From positions 26,722-50,165 of the forward strand of contig FR880117.1 of assembly GCA_000434555.1 (NCBI GenBank): a stretch of 23,444 bases of DNA, read 5' to 3'. Of this stretch, positions 1 to 8,547 are shown piece after piece (position 1 is the first letter of the stretch; each line of letters opens with the position of its first letter). A program made the position numbers and the translations under genes. Source of the DNA: Clostridium sp. CAG:524 (lineage in GTDB: Bacteria > Bacillota_I > Bacilli_A > RF39 > UBA660). Under the pieces are notes generated by a model. It searched no databases. It was not told the DNA's origin and saw only the letters and a list, made by a program, of their open reading frames with translations.

Positions 1-3000
1 TGTTTTGGTGGCTTAGATATAGTAGTATATTAAAATACTTAGAACGTAGTAAAGATAGTGAAGAAAAAAAACAAAAGGTATTAGATAAATATGAAATAGT
101 ACTTGATAGTGAAATAAGTAAATTACCAAGTGAAAAATGGCTAGATTATTTGTTTAATGAAGATATATGTATTATACTTAGAAATAAATTTATTGATAGA
201 ATTAATAGTTCACTTTCTAAAAGAAAAAGTGAACTCCTTTTGCTTGCTAGTAAAAGAAATTATACGCTTGGAGAACTTGAAAATTATTATAAAATATGTG
301 GTAATTGTGTAGTAATAGAAGAACTTTTAAGAAATAAGATACTAAAAGAAATAGAAAAATTATTGAAAAGAAAAGATAAAGATATAATTAATGCATTAGA
401 TAATAAAGATATTCCATTTTTATATAAAAGATTAATTATAGATTCATATAAAAGTGATCATAATATGGTATGTAGAATATTAAGTTCTGTAAAAGATAGT
501 AAAGTAATAGATTATGCTATATATGGAAATAAATATAATTCTAGAGTTATTCCTTGTATTTTATTTACTATAGGTATAACTGATACTATAAAAGATAAAA
601 TAATTAAATATCAAATTGATAGTAGTAATGTAATAGATATATTGTTAAATCCTTTAATGGTACATGAAAGTTTTAGAAATACATTTTTTTTATTAAAGAA
701 TGATGAGATAATTCAAAATATAATGAGTATAGATTTATCAAAGATAGAAGAAGTGTTAGAACAAAGTTGTTGTACTGATTTATCTATTTTATTATATAAA
801 AATAGGTATGATGATATAGTAAAAGTGATAAATAAATTAGAAACTAGTGAATTACTTTTATTTATTTCTAAGTGTAATTATGAAGAAGTAGTTAATTTGT
901 GTTATAATGTTCGTGGAAATGATATTAATAAAAGTATAAAAGATACTAGTAAGATATATTATATTGAAATACTTTTATCTAAAAATATAAAAGAAGAAAT
1001 AAAGCATAATATATTAAATACTCATAGAGAATTAATTACTGAAGAAATAAAATCATTAAGAAATTATCAAATATTAGATATACTTAATTCAAGTCAAACA
1101 CTTGAAGAATTAAAAGATATGACATATGACATAAATATAGATGTTATTAAAGATATTGTACTTGATTTTAACGTATATGACATTATGAAATACTTTTTTA
1201 GTAAATCTATATATAATAGGATGAAAGATTTGATAATAGATTTAGCTATTAATAGTAATAATATATTTACAATATTAAATAGAAATTATATGAATGTTTC
1301 AGAATGCAAAATAATTATGGATAGGAAAAATATCTTATTAAGGTCATATCTTAAAAGATTAGAACCTACTGCTTTAGTTAAATTTGTAACAGAACCAGAT
1401 TTACCTACTTCATATAAAGATTATATTTTAAATAATAATATAGATATTGTAAGGGAAAAATTAAATTCAAAAAGAAGTGAATGTTTTCTTCTAGTACCTG
1501 ATTTAGTAGAAGTACCTTATACTGTTAAAAGTGTATTACTTGAGGGAACTAATATAGATGGTGAAGATATAGACTCAGTATTTACACTTGCTAAATATTG
1601 TAAAGATGGTAGTATACTTGATAGGTATAATGATATAAAAGAGTTTATAGAATCACTTGGAATAGAATTTAAATTATTCTTACAATATGGTTCTGGAAGT
1701 AGAAAATATAAAAAATGGTATAGTAAATTAATTAAAATAATTGATAATAATAAAGAAGAAGAATTTAAAAAAGTAAGTAATTATTTATTTAGATATTATT
1801 ATATTAATGATGAAGATAATGATATTAATGCGATTAAAGATTTCTTAGAAATTTTAAATAATTTTGATAAATATAACGAATTATTTATGTATATTATTAA
1901 TAACAACTATATACTTACTCATGAAGATAAAGTTAATTTACAATTTATATTTAATGAAGAAGTTGATATTTCAATAAAAGAGCCAAGTGATTTAGATAAA
2001 GCTAAAGATGAACTTTATCAAAAATATTTAAGAAGAATAGATAAACCTAATATTACACTTGATGATGTAAGAAGTATATTTAATGATATGTTATTAAGTG
2101 ATGCTGATAATGAATTTGATAATATTGGTAATAGAATAGGTTTATTAAAGTTAAGAGAGAAAAATAAGAACTCTAAAGTGATAACATCATATATTGATGC
2201 ATTACTTGAATATGTAGATTTTATAGAATATGTAAATGATAATACTAATGTCTCTGAACTTAGTTCTTTATTAAAATATTTATTAGAAACTAATATTGAT
2301 GATTTTATTAAATTAAAGAATGAGTTTAGTAATATTGATAGAAGAATTAAAAGATTATTTGAACTTGATTCTCAGGTTAATTTAACTAATGTTGAAAAAG
2401 CAAGTAAGACTAAAGGAGTAGTTATTGATACTGAATATGGTGATGCATTAGATTTTAGTGATAAAAATTATATATTGTATGCTCATGTACTTAGCGAAAG
2501 TGAGAAAGTGGAAGATATAATTAATGGTAAATCATCAGGAGATAAGAACTTTATATCTTTAAGTCCTATTAGTTATTTAGGTCAAAAATATTATTATGGA
2601 TATAAAAATAAAGTAACATTTGCTTATGATAAGATTTCAAATGGTAGTTTTATACGTAGTTCAAAAGCAAATTTAGGAAGTAATAATCTTATTAAGAGAA
2701 ATTCAAGTGAAGTTAAAAATATCAATAGTTATCAAGAGGGTATATTAGATACAAGTGATGTTGTTAATAATAATGCTGAAGCTTTACTTTATAGAGAAGG
2801 AATTAAGCCATGTGGCCTTATTTTGGTGGGTGGTAGAAAGCCAACTCCTATAGAAATTGAAATACATAATAAATATAATTTACCATTTATAATTACACAG
2901 GAACAAGGTAAAAGTATAGATAATGTTAAAGAAGTATTTAGTCAAAATAATGAATATTTTGAAATGATAGAAGAAAATAAAATACTTAAGAAGATTCAAC

Positions 3001-3896
3001 ATAGAATAAATTCAAGTAAAAATAATATTGATACTGATATATATACTGGACGTGAAATTGCAGTATTTAGTGATTGTCATGCGATGTATGAGCCTACACT
3101 TGAAATATTTGAAGATATTAGAAATAGAGGTATAAGTGAAATATATAGTTTAGGAGATAATATAGGACTTGGACCTAATCCTAGTGAAGTATTTGATATG
3201 TTAGATTTTTATAATGTAAAATCAATATGTGGTAATAGTGAATATTATAATACTTTAGGTATTGCTCCTTTTAAATCATATTTTGATAATATAAAAACTG
3301 AAAATCAATTATGGACTGAAGATAAACTTGGTACTAAAAGAATTGAAAGAATGAAATTGTGGACTCCATCTATAAATATAAAAGTAGGTAATAGAAAAGT
3401 AGGATTATGTCATTTTATTAATGATATTAGATGGGATTTTAATAAGCAAAATACATGGAGTTATCAAAGTGATTTTGTAGAAGGAGTAAATTCAAAACAA
3501 TTTTTGTATACAAATAGTCAAGAAGCTCATGAAGATATGAAATCACTTTTAAAGTCACTTCCAAGTGATCAAGCAAAAGGTGTTATTGATGCGATGAAAC
3601 ATCCAATTTTAGGTGGTAAAATGGTTACTGATTATGATACTATTTTACAAGGACATGTACACTTTGATATGAAAGATCACGTAGAAGATACGCAAATATA
3701 TACATTAAGAGGTGCTGGTATGGGATATAAAAGTGATAGAAAAGATACAGCATGTTATTATATATTAAAAGAAAAGAAAGATGGAACATTTGATATAGAA
3801 AGAGTATTAATTAGATTTGATAAACATAAATTATTACAAAATATTAATGGTTCAACTTTGCCTCATAAGGAATATTTACTAAAAATGGTAAAATGA
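1..3896 (+). CDS. Giant multidomain protein: helical region, ART-like region, calcineurin-like phosphoesterase (5' end outside window)
   Basis: The reading frame is open from base 3 to the TGA at 3894-3896 (1297 visible residues). The TTG at 150 is only the first start-like codon, not the true start, so the gene begins upstream. Residues 1 to about 800 are Ile/Asn/Lys-rich and look all-helical, without a recognised motif. Residues 820-980 resemble ADP-ribosyltransferase-fold proteins: a strand with His828 (YAHVLS), a Ser-rich strand (SLSP, 852-855), a Tyr-rich stretch, and Glu926 in NAEALLYREG, followed by a Gly-rich strand. Residues 1018-1290 form a metallophosphoesterase with Asp1024-x-His1026, Gly-Asp1052 (LGDNIGLGP), Gly-Asn1078-Ser-Glu, His1137 and GH1218-x-H1220. 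The usual GNH(D/E) histidine is Ser here, as in some phosphodiesterase-type members. The phosphoesterase call is firm. The ART call is inference from motif layout. Substrate unknown. No signal peptide can be judged because the N-terminus is missing. Confidence 0.85.
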   Translation, partial: FWWLRYSSILKYLERSKDSEEKKQKVLDKYEIVLDSEISKLPSEKWLDYLFNEDICIILRNKFIDRINSSLSKRKSELLLLASKRNYTLGELENYYKICGNCVVIEELLRNKILKEIEKLLKRKDKDIINALDNKDIPFLYKRLIIDSYKSDHNMVCRILSSVKDSKVIDYAIYGNKYNSRVIPCILFTIGITDTIKDKIIKYQIDSSNVIDILLNPLMVHESFRNTFFLLKNDEIIQNIMSIDLSKIEEVLEQSCCTDLSILLYKNRYDDIVKVINKLETSELLLFISKCNYEEVVNLCYNVRGNDINKSIKDTSKIYYIEILLSKNIKEEIKHNILNTHRELITEEIKSLRNYQILDILNSSQTLEELKDMTYDINIDVIKDIVLDFNVYDIMKYFFSKSIYNRMKDLIIDLAINSNNIFTILNRNYMNVSECKIIMDRKNILLRSYLKRLEPTALVKFVTEPDLPTSYKDYILNNNIDIVREKLNSKRSECFLLVPDLVEVPYTVKSVLLEGTNIDGEDIDSVFTLAKYCKDGSILDRYNDIKEFIESLGIEFKLFLQYGSGSRKYKKWYSKLIKIIDNNKEEEFKKVSNYLFRYYYINDEDNDINAIKDFLEILNNFDKYNELFMYIINNNYILTHEDKVNLQFIFNEEVDISIKEPSDLDKAKDELYQKYLRRIDKPNITLDDVRSIFNDMLLSDADNEFDNIGNRIGLLKLREKNKNSKVITSYIDALLEYVDFIEYVNDNTNVSELSSLLKYLLETNIDDFIKLKNEFSNIDRRIKRLFELDSQVNLTNVEKASKTKGVVIDTEYGDALDFSDKNYILYAHVLSESEKVEDIINGKSSGDKNFISLSPISYLGQKYYYGYKNKVTFAYDKISNGSFIRSSKANLGSNNLIKRNSSEVKNINSYQEGILDTSDVVNNNAEALLYREGIKPCGLILVGGRKPTPIEIEIHNKYNLPFIITQEQGKSIDNVKEVFSQNNEYFEMIEENKILKKIQHRINSSKNNIDTDIYTGREIAVFSDCHAMYEPTLEIFEDIRNRGISEIYSLGDNIGLGPNPSEVFDMLDFYNVKSICGNSEYYNTLGIAPFKSYFDNIKTENQLWTEDKLGTKRIERMKLWTPSINIKVGNRKVGLCHFINDIRWDFNKQNTWSYQSDFVEGVNSKQFLYTNSQEAHEDMKSLLKSLPSDQAKGVIDAMKHPILGGKMVTDYDTILQGHVHFDMKDHVEDTQIYTLRGAGMGYKSDRKDTACYYILKEKKDGTFDIERVLIRFDKHKLLQNINGSTLPHKEYLLKMVK

Positions 3897-3916
3897 CATA
3901 TTTTTTTAAAAAACTC

Positions 3917-3945
3917 TTGATAAAAAATGATCAATATTGTATATT
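3917..3945 (+). promoter_or_regulatory. Sigma-A-type promoter of a short isolated transcript
   Basis: TTGATA at 3917-3922, a 17-base spacer, and TATATT at 3940-3945. Predicted transcription start near 3952. It lies just after the phosphoesterase gene and before a hairpin terminator at 4027-4055, so the transcript would be about 100 nt. Confidence 0.5.
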
Positions 3946-3980
3946 TTATAGTAACTGTTATATTGCTTTGGAAATCAATT

Positions 3981-4028
3981 ATGGAGGTTAAACATTTTAT
4001 TAAATATAAAACTATAGATCTTTTTTAA
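3981..4028 (+). CDS. Possible 15-residue small ORF
   Basis: ATG at 3981 and TAA at 4026-4028 encode MEVKHFIKYKTIDLF. The ribosome site is weak (GGAAA about 7 bases upstream). The stop codon runs into the terminator stem. Its support is position only: it fills the short unit between a promoter and a terminator. The unit may instead be a non-coding RNA. Confidence 0.2.
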   Translation: MEVKHFIKYKTIDLF

Positions 4029-4055
4029 GAAAAGCATAGTCTTTTCTTTTTTTTT
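4027..4055 (+). terminator. Rho-independent terminator
   Basis: Perfect 8-bp stem: 4027-4034 (AAGAAAAG) pairs with 4041-4048 (CTTTTCTT) around a 6-base loop, followed by a T run to 4055. It ends the short 3952-4055 unit and any readthrough from the gene ending at 3896. An upstream ACTAT (4011-4015) can pair with ATAGT in the loop/right arm, so an alternative fold exists. Confidence 0.7.
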
Positions 4056-4064
4056 AATGCCAAA

Positions 4065-4090
4065 ATTGATATAATATTCCTAAGGATGTG
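4065..4090 (+). promoter_or_regulatory. Promoter and ribosome site of the yqeG operon
   Basis: A consensus TATAAT lies at 4070-4075. At the -35 distance there is only the T tract of the preceding terminator, so the -35 is weak. Transcription would start near 4082, and an AAGGATG ribosome site just follows, giving a 5' leader of about 14 nt before the ATG at 4096. Confidence 0.5.
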
Positions 4091-4095
4091 AAATA

Positions 4096-4620
4096 ATGGT
4101 AGAAAAATTTATGCCTGATATATATCAAAAAAGTATTTATTATATAAATTATGACAAATTATATAAAAAAGGAGTAAGATGTTTATTATTTGACTTAGAT
4201 AATACTATAACACCTAGTCATGTTATTAAGCCTACTAAAAGACTTAAGAAATTATTTGATGAATTAAAGGATAAGGGATTTAAAGTTATTATAATGTCTA
4301 ATGCTCCTAAACATAGAATAGAACCATTTAAATCATATTTATGTGTTGATGCTTGTGCATTCTCATTAAAGCCAAGAAAAGATAAATACTTAAAGATAAT
4401 GGAGAAATTTAAATATAAACATACTGAAATAGCTGCGATTGGGGATCAACTATTAACAGATGTGTATGGTGCGAATAGACTTGATATAGTAAGTGTACTT
4501 GTTAATCCAATGAGTGAACATGATTATAGTATTACATGGATAAATAGAATATTTGAAAAATTCATATATGGTAGTTTAGAAAAGAAAGATGTATTTAAAA
4601 AAGGTGAATATTATGACTAA
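4096..4620 (+). CDS. yqeG: YqeG family HAD (subclass IIIA) phosphatase
   Basis: This 174-residue protein has the three haloacid-dehalogenase phosphatase motifs: motif I DLDNT at 33-37, motif II Ser-Asn-Ala at 68-70 with Lys92 in LKP, and motif III GDQLLTDVYGAN at 116-126. Length and spacing match YqeG/HAD-IIIA enzymes, which occur beside the ribosome-assembly GTPase YqeH in Bacillota, as here. The physiological substrate of YqeG is not settled; the related yeast enzyme Gep4 acts on phosphatidylglycerophosphate. It is the first gene of an operon running to about 8522. Its last 8 bases overlap yqeH, consistent with translational coupling. Confidence 0.93.
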   Translation: MVEKFMPDIYQKSIYYINYDKLYKKGVRCLLFDLDNTITPSHVIKPTKRLKKLFDELKDKGFKVIIMSNAPKHRIEPFKSYLCVDACAFSLKPRKDKYLKIMEKFKYKHTEIAAIGDQLLTDVYGANRLDIVSVLVNPMSEHDYSITWINRIFEKFIYGSLEKKDVFKKGEYYD

Positions 4621-5614
4621 AGAATGTTTAGGATGTGGATCAGTACTTCAAACAGAAAGTCCAGGTAAAGAAGGATTTGTTAAATCAAGTGTATATGATA
4701 AATCTTCTTATTGTGAAAGATGTTTTAAAATAAAACATTATGGAGAATATAGTGTGCTTGATAAAAAAATAGATACAGATGGTATAATAAGAAATATTAA
4801 TAGTGATAATATGGCCAGTGTTGCTTTCTTAATAGATGTTCTTAATATAAATGATACAGTAAAAAAATATATAAATAGATTTAAGAATAGAAAATATATA
4901 TTAATAACTAAGAGAGATGTATTACCTAAGAGTTTAAAAGAAAAAAAGATAATAAGTTATATAAAAGATAATATTTGTAATACTGAAGATATTATGTGTA
5001 TTAGTTCATATAAGAATTATAATATAGATAATTTTTTAAATAAGGTTAAGAACGATAATGTAAGAAGACTTTATATAGTAGGATTTACTAATAGTGGAAA
5101 AAGTACATTTATAAATCATTTACTTACAAGTACATTAAAAAGTCCAACTATTACTACTAGTAGTATACCTAATACTACCGCTTCATATATAACAATAAAA
5201 CTTAATAATAAACTTACTATTGTTGATACTCCTGGATTTATAGATAAAGATGCCATATATAATTTTGTAGATTATAATAAAGTAGTAAAACTATATCCTA
5301 AAAAAGAAATAAGAGTTAAGACATTTCAAGTAAGAAGTGGTTATTCAATAATAATAAATGATATTTTAAGAATAGAAAATACTAATGATAAAACAAATAG
5401 TTTTAGTTTTTATATGAATGATAAATTAAGATATGAAAGAGTTAAAGATAAGAATAGTAAATTAAGACATTTACCTAATATAAATTATAGTGTAGAAGAA
5501 GGTACTGATGTAGTAGTAAGTGGCCTTGGATTTATTAGAATTACTAAAGAAGGTAGCATTAAAATATATACTTTAGATGAAAAGATGATTAGTAAAAGAA
5601 AGAGTATGATTTAG
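4613..5614 (+). CDS. yqeH: Ribosome biogenesis GTPase YqeH
   Basis: I place the start at the ATG at 4613, not the earlier in-frame codon at 4589, because an AAAGGTGA site lies just upstream and the protein then begins directly at the zinc finger. It has 333 residues. Cys5, Cys8, Cys34 and Cys37 form the treble-clef zinc site typical of YqeH. The GTPase is circularly permuted: G4 TKRD (99-102) and G5-like SS (131-132) come before G1 GFTNSGKS (157-164), the threonine-rich G2 region, and G3 DTPG (205-208). YqeH acts in 30S subunit assembly. The protein is slightly shorter than the Bacillus homologue (about 366 residues). It overlaps yqeG by 8 bases and abuts mutL with no gap. Confidence 0.93.
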   Translation: MTKECLGCGSVLQTESPGKEGFVKSSVYDKSSYCERCFKIKHYGEYSVLDKKIDTDGIIRNINSDNMASVAFLIDVLNINDTVKKYINRFKNRKYILITKRDVLPKSLKEKKIISYIKDNICNTEDIMCISSYKNYNIDNFLNKVKNDNVRRLYIVGFTNSGKSTFINHLLTSTLKSPTITTSSIPNTTASYITIKLNNKLTIVDTPGFIDKDAIYNFVDYNKVVKLYPKKEIRVKTFQVRSGYSIIINDILRIENTNDKTNSFSFYMNDKLRYERVKDKNSKLRHLPNINYSVEEGTDVVVSGLGFIRITKEGSIKIYTLDEKMISKRKSMI

Positions 5615-7345
5615 ATGAATAAAATAAATGTAATGAGTGAAAGTTTAGCTAATAAAATAGCTGCTGGTGAAGTAGTTGAAAGAATAGGCAATGTAGTAAA
5701 AGAACTTGTTGAAAATAGTATTGATGCTGGTAGTAAAAATATTAAAGTTGAACTACTTTTAAGTGGAACTAAACTTATTAAAATAGTAGATGATGGATGT
5801 GGAATGAGTAAAGATGATGCGATGCTTTGCTTTAGTAGACATGCTACTTCTAAAATAAAAAATGAAAATGATTTATATTTCATTAATACTCTTGGTTTTC
5901 GTGGTGAAGCACTAGCTGCTATATCATCTGTAAGTAATGTTTCACTTGATACATATGATGGTAATGAATCTACATATCTTGTTATTAAAGATGGCAAATT
6001 TTTAGTAAATAAAGTAGGTAGTATGAGAAATGGTACTATTATAGAAGTAAGTGAGTTATTTTATAATACACCAGCTAGACTTAAATTTATGAAAAGTTTA
6101 CAAGCAGAATTATCTTTGACAGTTGGCTTTTTAGAGAAGATTGCTTTATCACACCCTGATATATCTTTTACACTTATAAATGATAATAAAGAGATATTTA
6201 GAACATCAGGTAGCAATGACATGTATAAATGTATACATGAGATATTTGGTTATAATACTGCTAAAAATATGATTAAAATTGATGCTGAAAACTATGATTA
6301 TATTATTCATGGTTATATAAGCAATTTAAATATATCAAAGTCTAATAGAAATTATATGATAACACTTGTAAATGGAAGAGTTGTATCAAATTTATCAGTT
6401 AACAGGACTATAAAAGATGCATATCATACAGTTCTTGCTGAAAATAAATTTCCAATAGTTGTTATATCTATTGAAACAGATCCAACACTTATTGATGTTA
6501 ATATACATCCAACTAAGCAAGATATAAAATTTTCTAAATTAGAAAGTTTAAATGATTTACTTTTTAGTACTATTAGAAGTGCGATTAATGAAAGTGATAA
6601 TACATTTAAAGGATATACTGAAACTAAGAAGAGTGAAGATCTTGCTTTAACAGAAGATGAAAAAGAAAATAATTTTAGAACTATTGAAGCGCTTAGATTA
6701 AATTTTAATGTTAATGAAGATGAAGAAAGTTATAATAGCGAAGAAGTTAAAAAAGAAGATGTGTTTATAAAGCCAGTAGGTTTAGCACTTGGAACTTATC
6801 TTATTGCTCAAGATGAAAATATTATGTATATGATAGATATACATGCAGCAAATGAAAGAATTAATTATGAAAGATATATGAAAGCATTAGAAGAAAAAGA
6901 AGTATATACTACAAGTATGTTATTTCCAATACAACTAGAGTACTCTCATAATGAATTTATGAATATAAAAGAACATATAGATGAACTTTATAAACTTGGA
7001 TTTGAAGTAGAAGAGTTTGGTATTAATACATTTAGAGTTACATCTCATCCATCTTGGTTAAAAGAAGGATTTGAAGAAGAAAGTATAAGAAGAATATTTG
7101 AACTTGTTGGTGAATTTAAAGGTGGATTTGATAGAGTTAAATTTAATGAGAAAGCAGCTATTAGGCTTGCTTGTAAGATGAGTGTTAAAGCAAATACAAA
7201 TATTGGATACAAAGAACAAGAAGAACTTATCAATGGACTATTTAGATGTAAATTTCCATATACTTGTCCTCATGGTAGACCAACTATTATTAAGTATCCA
7301 GTTTATGAACTTGAAAAATTATTTAAGAGAGTTAGTACGGAGTAA
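5615..7345 (+). CDS. mutL: DNA mismatch repair protein MutL
   Basis: The product has 576 residues. The N-terminal GHKL ATPase shows the Bergerat motifs: IAAGEVVER...KELVENSIDAG (about 12-41), DDGCGM, and TLGFRGEALAAISSVS, then FYNTPARLKFM. The C-terminal dimerisation/endonuclease domain has D-x-H-A-x2-E-x4-E (from about Asp408, DIHAANERINYE), the ACK and CPHGRPT (from about Cys551) motifs, so this is a nicking-competent MutL as in Bacillus rather than the E. coli type. DIHA replaces the usual DQHA, with metal ligands kept. The ATG at 5615 directly follows the yqeH stop, with only a weak ribosome site, so coupling is likely. The partner mutS is not in the window. Confidence 0.97.
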   Translation: MNKINVMSESLANKIAAGEVVERIGNVVKELVENSIDAGSKNIKVELLLSGTKLIKIVDDGCGMSKDDAMLCFSRHATSKIKNENDLYFINTLGFRGEALAAISSVSNVSLDTYDGNESTYLVIKDGKFLVNKVGSMRNGTIIEVSELFYNTPARLKFMKSLQAELSLTVGFLEKIALSHPDISFTLINDNKEIFRTSGSNDMYKCIHEIFGYNTAKNMIKIDAENYDYIIHGYISNLNISKSNRNYMITLVNGRVVSNLSVNRTIKDAYHTVLAENKFPIVVISIETDPTLIDVNIHPTKQDIKFSKLESLNDLLFSTIRSAINESDNTFKGYTETKKSEDLALTEDEKENNFRTIEALRLNFNVNEDEESYNSEEVKKEDVFIKPVGLALGTYLIAQDENIMYMIDIHAANERINYERYMKALEEKEVYTTSMLFPIQLEYSHNEFMNIKEHIDELYKLGFEVEEFGINTFRVTSHPSWLKEGFEEESIRRIFELVGEFKGGFDRVKFNEKAAIRLACKMSVKANTNIGYKEQEELINGLFRCKFPYTCPHGRPTIIKYPVYELEKLFKRVSTE

Positions 7346-7348
7346 ATT

Positions 7349-8242
7349 ATGAGTAAGATAATATTAATAGTAGGACCAACTGGGACAGGTAAAACAACTT
7401 TGTCTATAAAGCTTGCTAAAAAATATGATGCAGTAATACTTAATGCAGATTCAACACAAGTTTATACTGAACCATTAATCGCAACAGCGAAGATAAAAGA
7501 ACATGAAAAAGAAAATATTGAACATTATCTATTTGACGTAGTTTCACTTAATGATGATTATACACTTTATGATTATCAGAAAGATGGAAGACGTTTACTT
7601 GATAGATTTATAAGTGAAAATAAGAATGTCATTATAGTAGGTGGCAGTGGATTATATGTAAAAGCACTTCTTTATAATTATGTTTTAGAAGATAAAAAAG
7701 AAATAGATATTGATTTTAGTGAGTATTCTAATGAAGAATTAAAGAATAAAGTATTAGCTCTTGATCCAGAAAGTGATATTCATGTAAATAATAGGCAACG
7801 TTTAGAAAGCTTCTTAAAACATTATTACGAAACAGGTAAAGTTATTAAGAAAACAGATGAAATCAATAATAAACTATATAATTTTATTAGTATAGGTCTT
7901 AAAAGTGATAGAGAAACATTATATAAAATGTTAGATAAAAGAGTAGACTCTATGTTTAATGAAGGGTTACTTGATGAAGCAGAAAGACTATATAAAATGA
8001 ATCTTAAAAATTATACTAATATAATTGGATATAAAGAATTAAATGAATATTTTAATGGTAATATAAGTTTAGATGAAGCAAAAGAATTAATCAAAAGAAA
8101 TACAAGAAGATATGCTAAAAGACAATTTACTTGGTTTAATAATCAAATGAAAGATATAAAGTGGTTTGATGTTAATTATGATAACTTTTATGATACAATA
8201 AAAGAAGTAGAAAATTATTTGGGAGGTTTAAATGAAAAGTAG
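7349..8242 (+). CDS. miaA: tRNA dimethylallyltransferase MiaA
   Basis: MiaA transfers a dimethylallyl group to N6 of A37 in tRNAs that read codons beginning with U. The product has 297 residues, near family length. Visible motifs: P-loop GPTGTGKT (residues 8-15), NADSTQVY (the family's DS-x-QVY substrate loop), the HYLFDV segment, GGSGLYVKAL (family GGTGLYIKAL), and the C-terminal RRYAKRQFTWF block. It starts three bases after mutL (RBS CGGAGT). The mutL-miaA order is common in bacteria and supports both calls. Confidence 0.96.
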   Translation: MSKIILIVGPTGTGKTTLSIKLAKKYDAVILNADSTQVYTEPLIATAKIKEHEKENIEHYLFDVVSLNDDYTLYDYQKDGRRLLDRFISENKNVIIVGGSGLYVKALLYNYVLEDKKEIDIDFSEYSNEELKNKVLALDPESDIHVNNRQRLESFLKHYYETGKVIKKTDEINNKLYNFISIGLKSDRETLYKMLDKRVDSMFNEGLLDEAERLYKMNLKNYTNIIGYKELNEYFNGNISLDEAKELIKRNTRRYAKRQFTWFNNQMKDIKWFDVNYDNFYDTIKEVENYLGGLNEK

Positions 8243-8522
8243 AAGAGAATTAAAAGCATTGTTACTTGCCGGAGTAGCTACATTGTCATTAATGAGCGGT
8301 TGCTCTAAAAATAATAGTAAACCAGACTATGGATATTATGTTGAAATAGAAGGAGAACTCATAGAAATAGAAAATGTAACTTTCTTTCGTGCCTATAATA
8401 GTGGTAGAGTAGAATTGGTCTTTGAAGATGGATCACATATGATAATTCCAACCGCAGATCTTTATAAAATTGATAAAAATAGTGAATTACAAAAAGAATT
8501 TATGCGTAAACTAACAAAATAG
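8232..8522 (+). CDS. Small predicted lipoprotein, function unknown
   Basis: The product has 96 residues. The N-terminus is basic (KSRREL), followed by a short hydrophobic stretch and a lipobox-like MSGC ending at Cys24, so a lipid-anchored mature protein of about 73 residues is likely. The rest is a small, probably beta-rich domain (YYVEIEGELIEIENVTFF...GRVELVFEDGSHMIIP). I do not recognise a family. The ATG overlaps the miaA stop by 11 bases and has a strong GGGAGG site at 8220-8226. It is the last gene of the yqeG operon. Confidence 0.8.
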   Translation: MKSRRELKALLLAGVATLSLMSGCSKNNSKPDYGYYVEIEGELIEIENVTFFRAYNSGRVELVFEDGSHMIIPTADLYKIDKNSELQKEFMRKLTK

Positions 8523-8547
8523 ACTTAAGAAATCTTAAGTCTATTTT
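8516..8547. terminator. Bidirectional terminator shared by convergent genes
   Basis: A perfect inverted repeat of 15 bases per arm (8516-8530 and 8533-8547; core AGACTTAAGA / TCTTAAGTCT). A/T-rich flanks in the arms give U-rich ends on both strands. It includes the stop codons of both the lipoprotein gene (8520-8522) and the convergent transglutaminase gene (8541-8543). Confidence 0.8.

Noticed and set aside
150..152. TTG at 150 as the start of the giant protein gene
   Set aside because: The frame is open without a stop back to the window edge and encodes similar sequence (KWLDYL just upstream); there is no ribosome site.
4589..4612. Earlier yqeH start at 4589
   Set aside because: No ribosome site, and the zinc-finger N-terminus of YqeH begins at the ATG at 4613.
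5611..5997. Minus-strand ORF opposite mutL
   Set aside because: Low-complexity Ser/Leu-rich translation, a shadow of the well-conserved mutL ATPase region.
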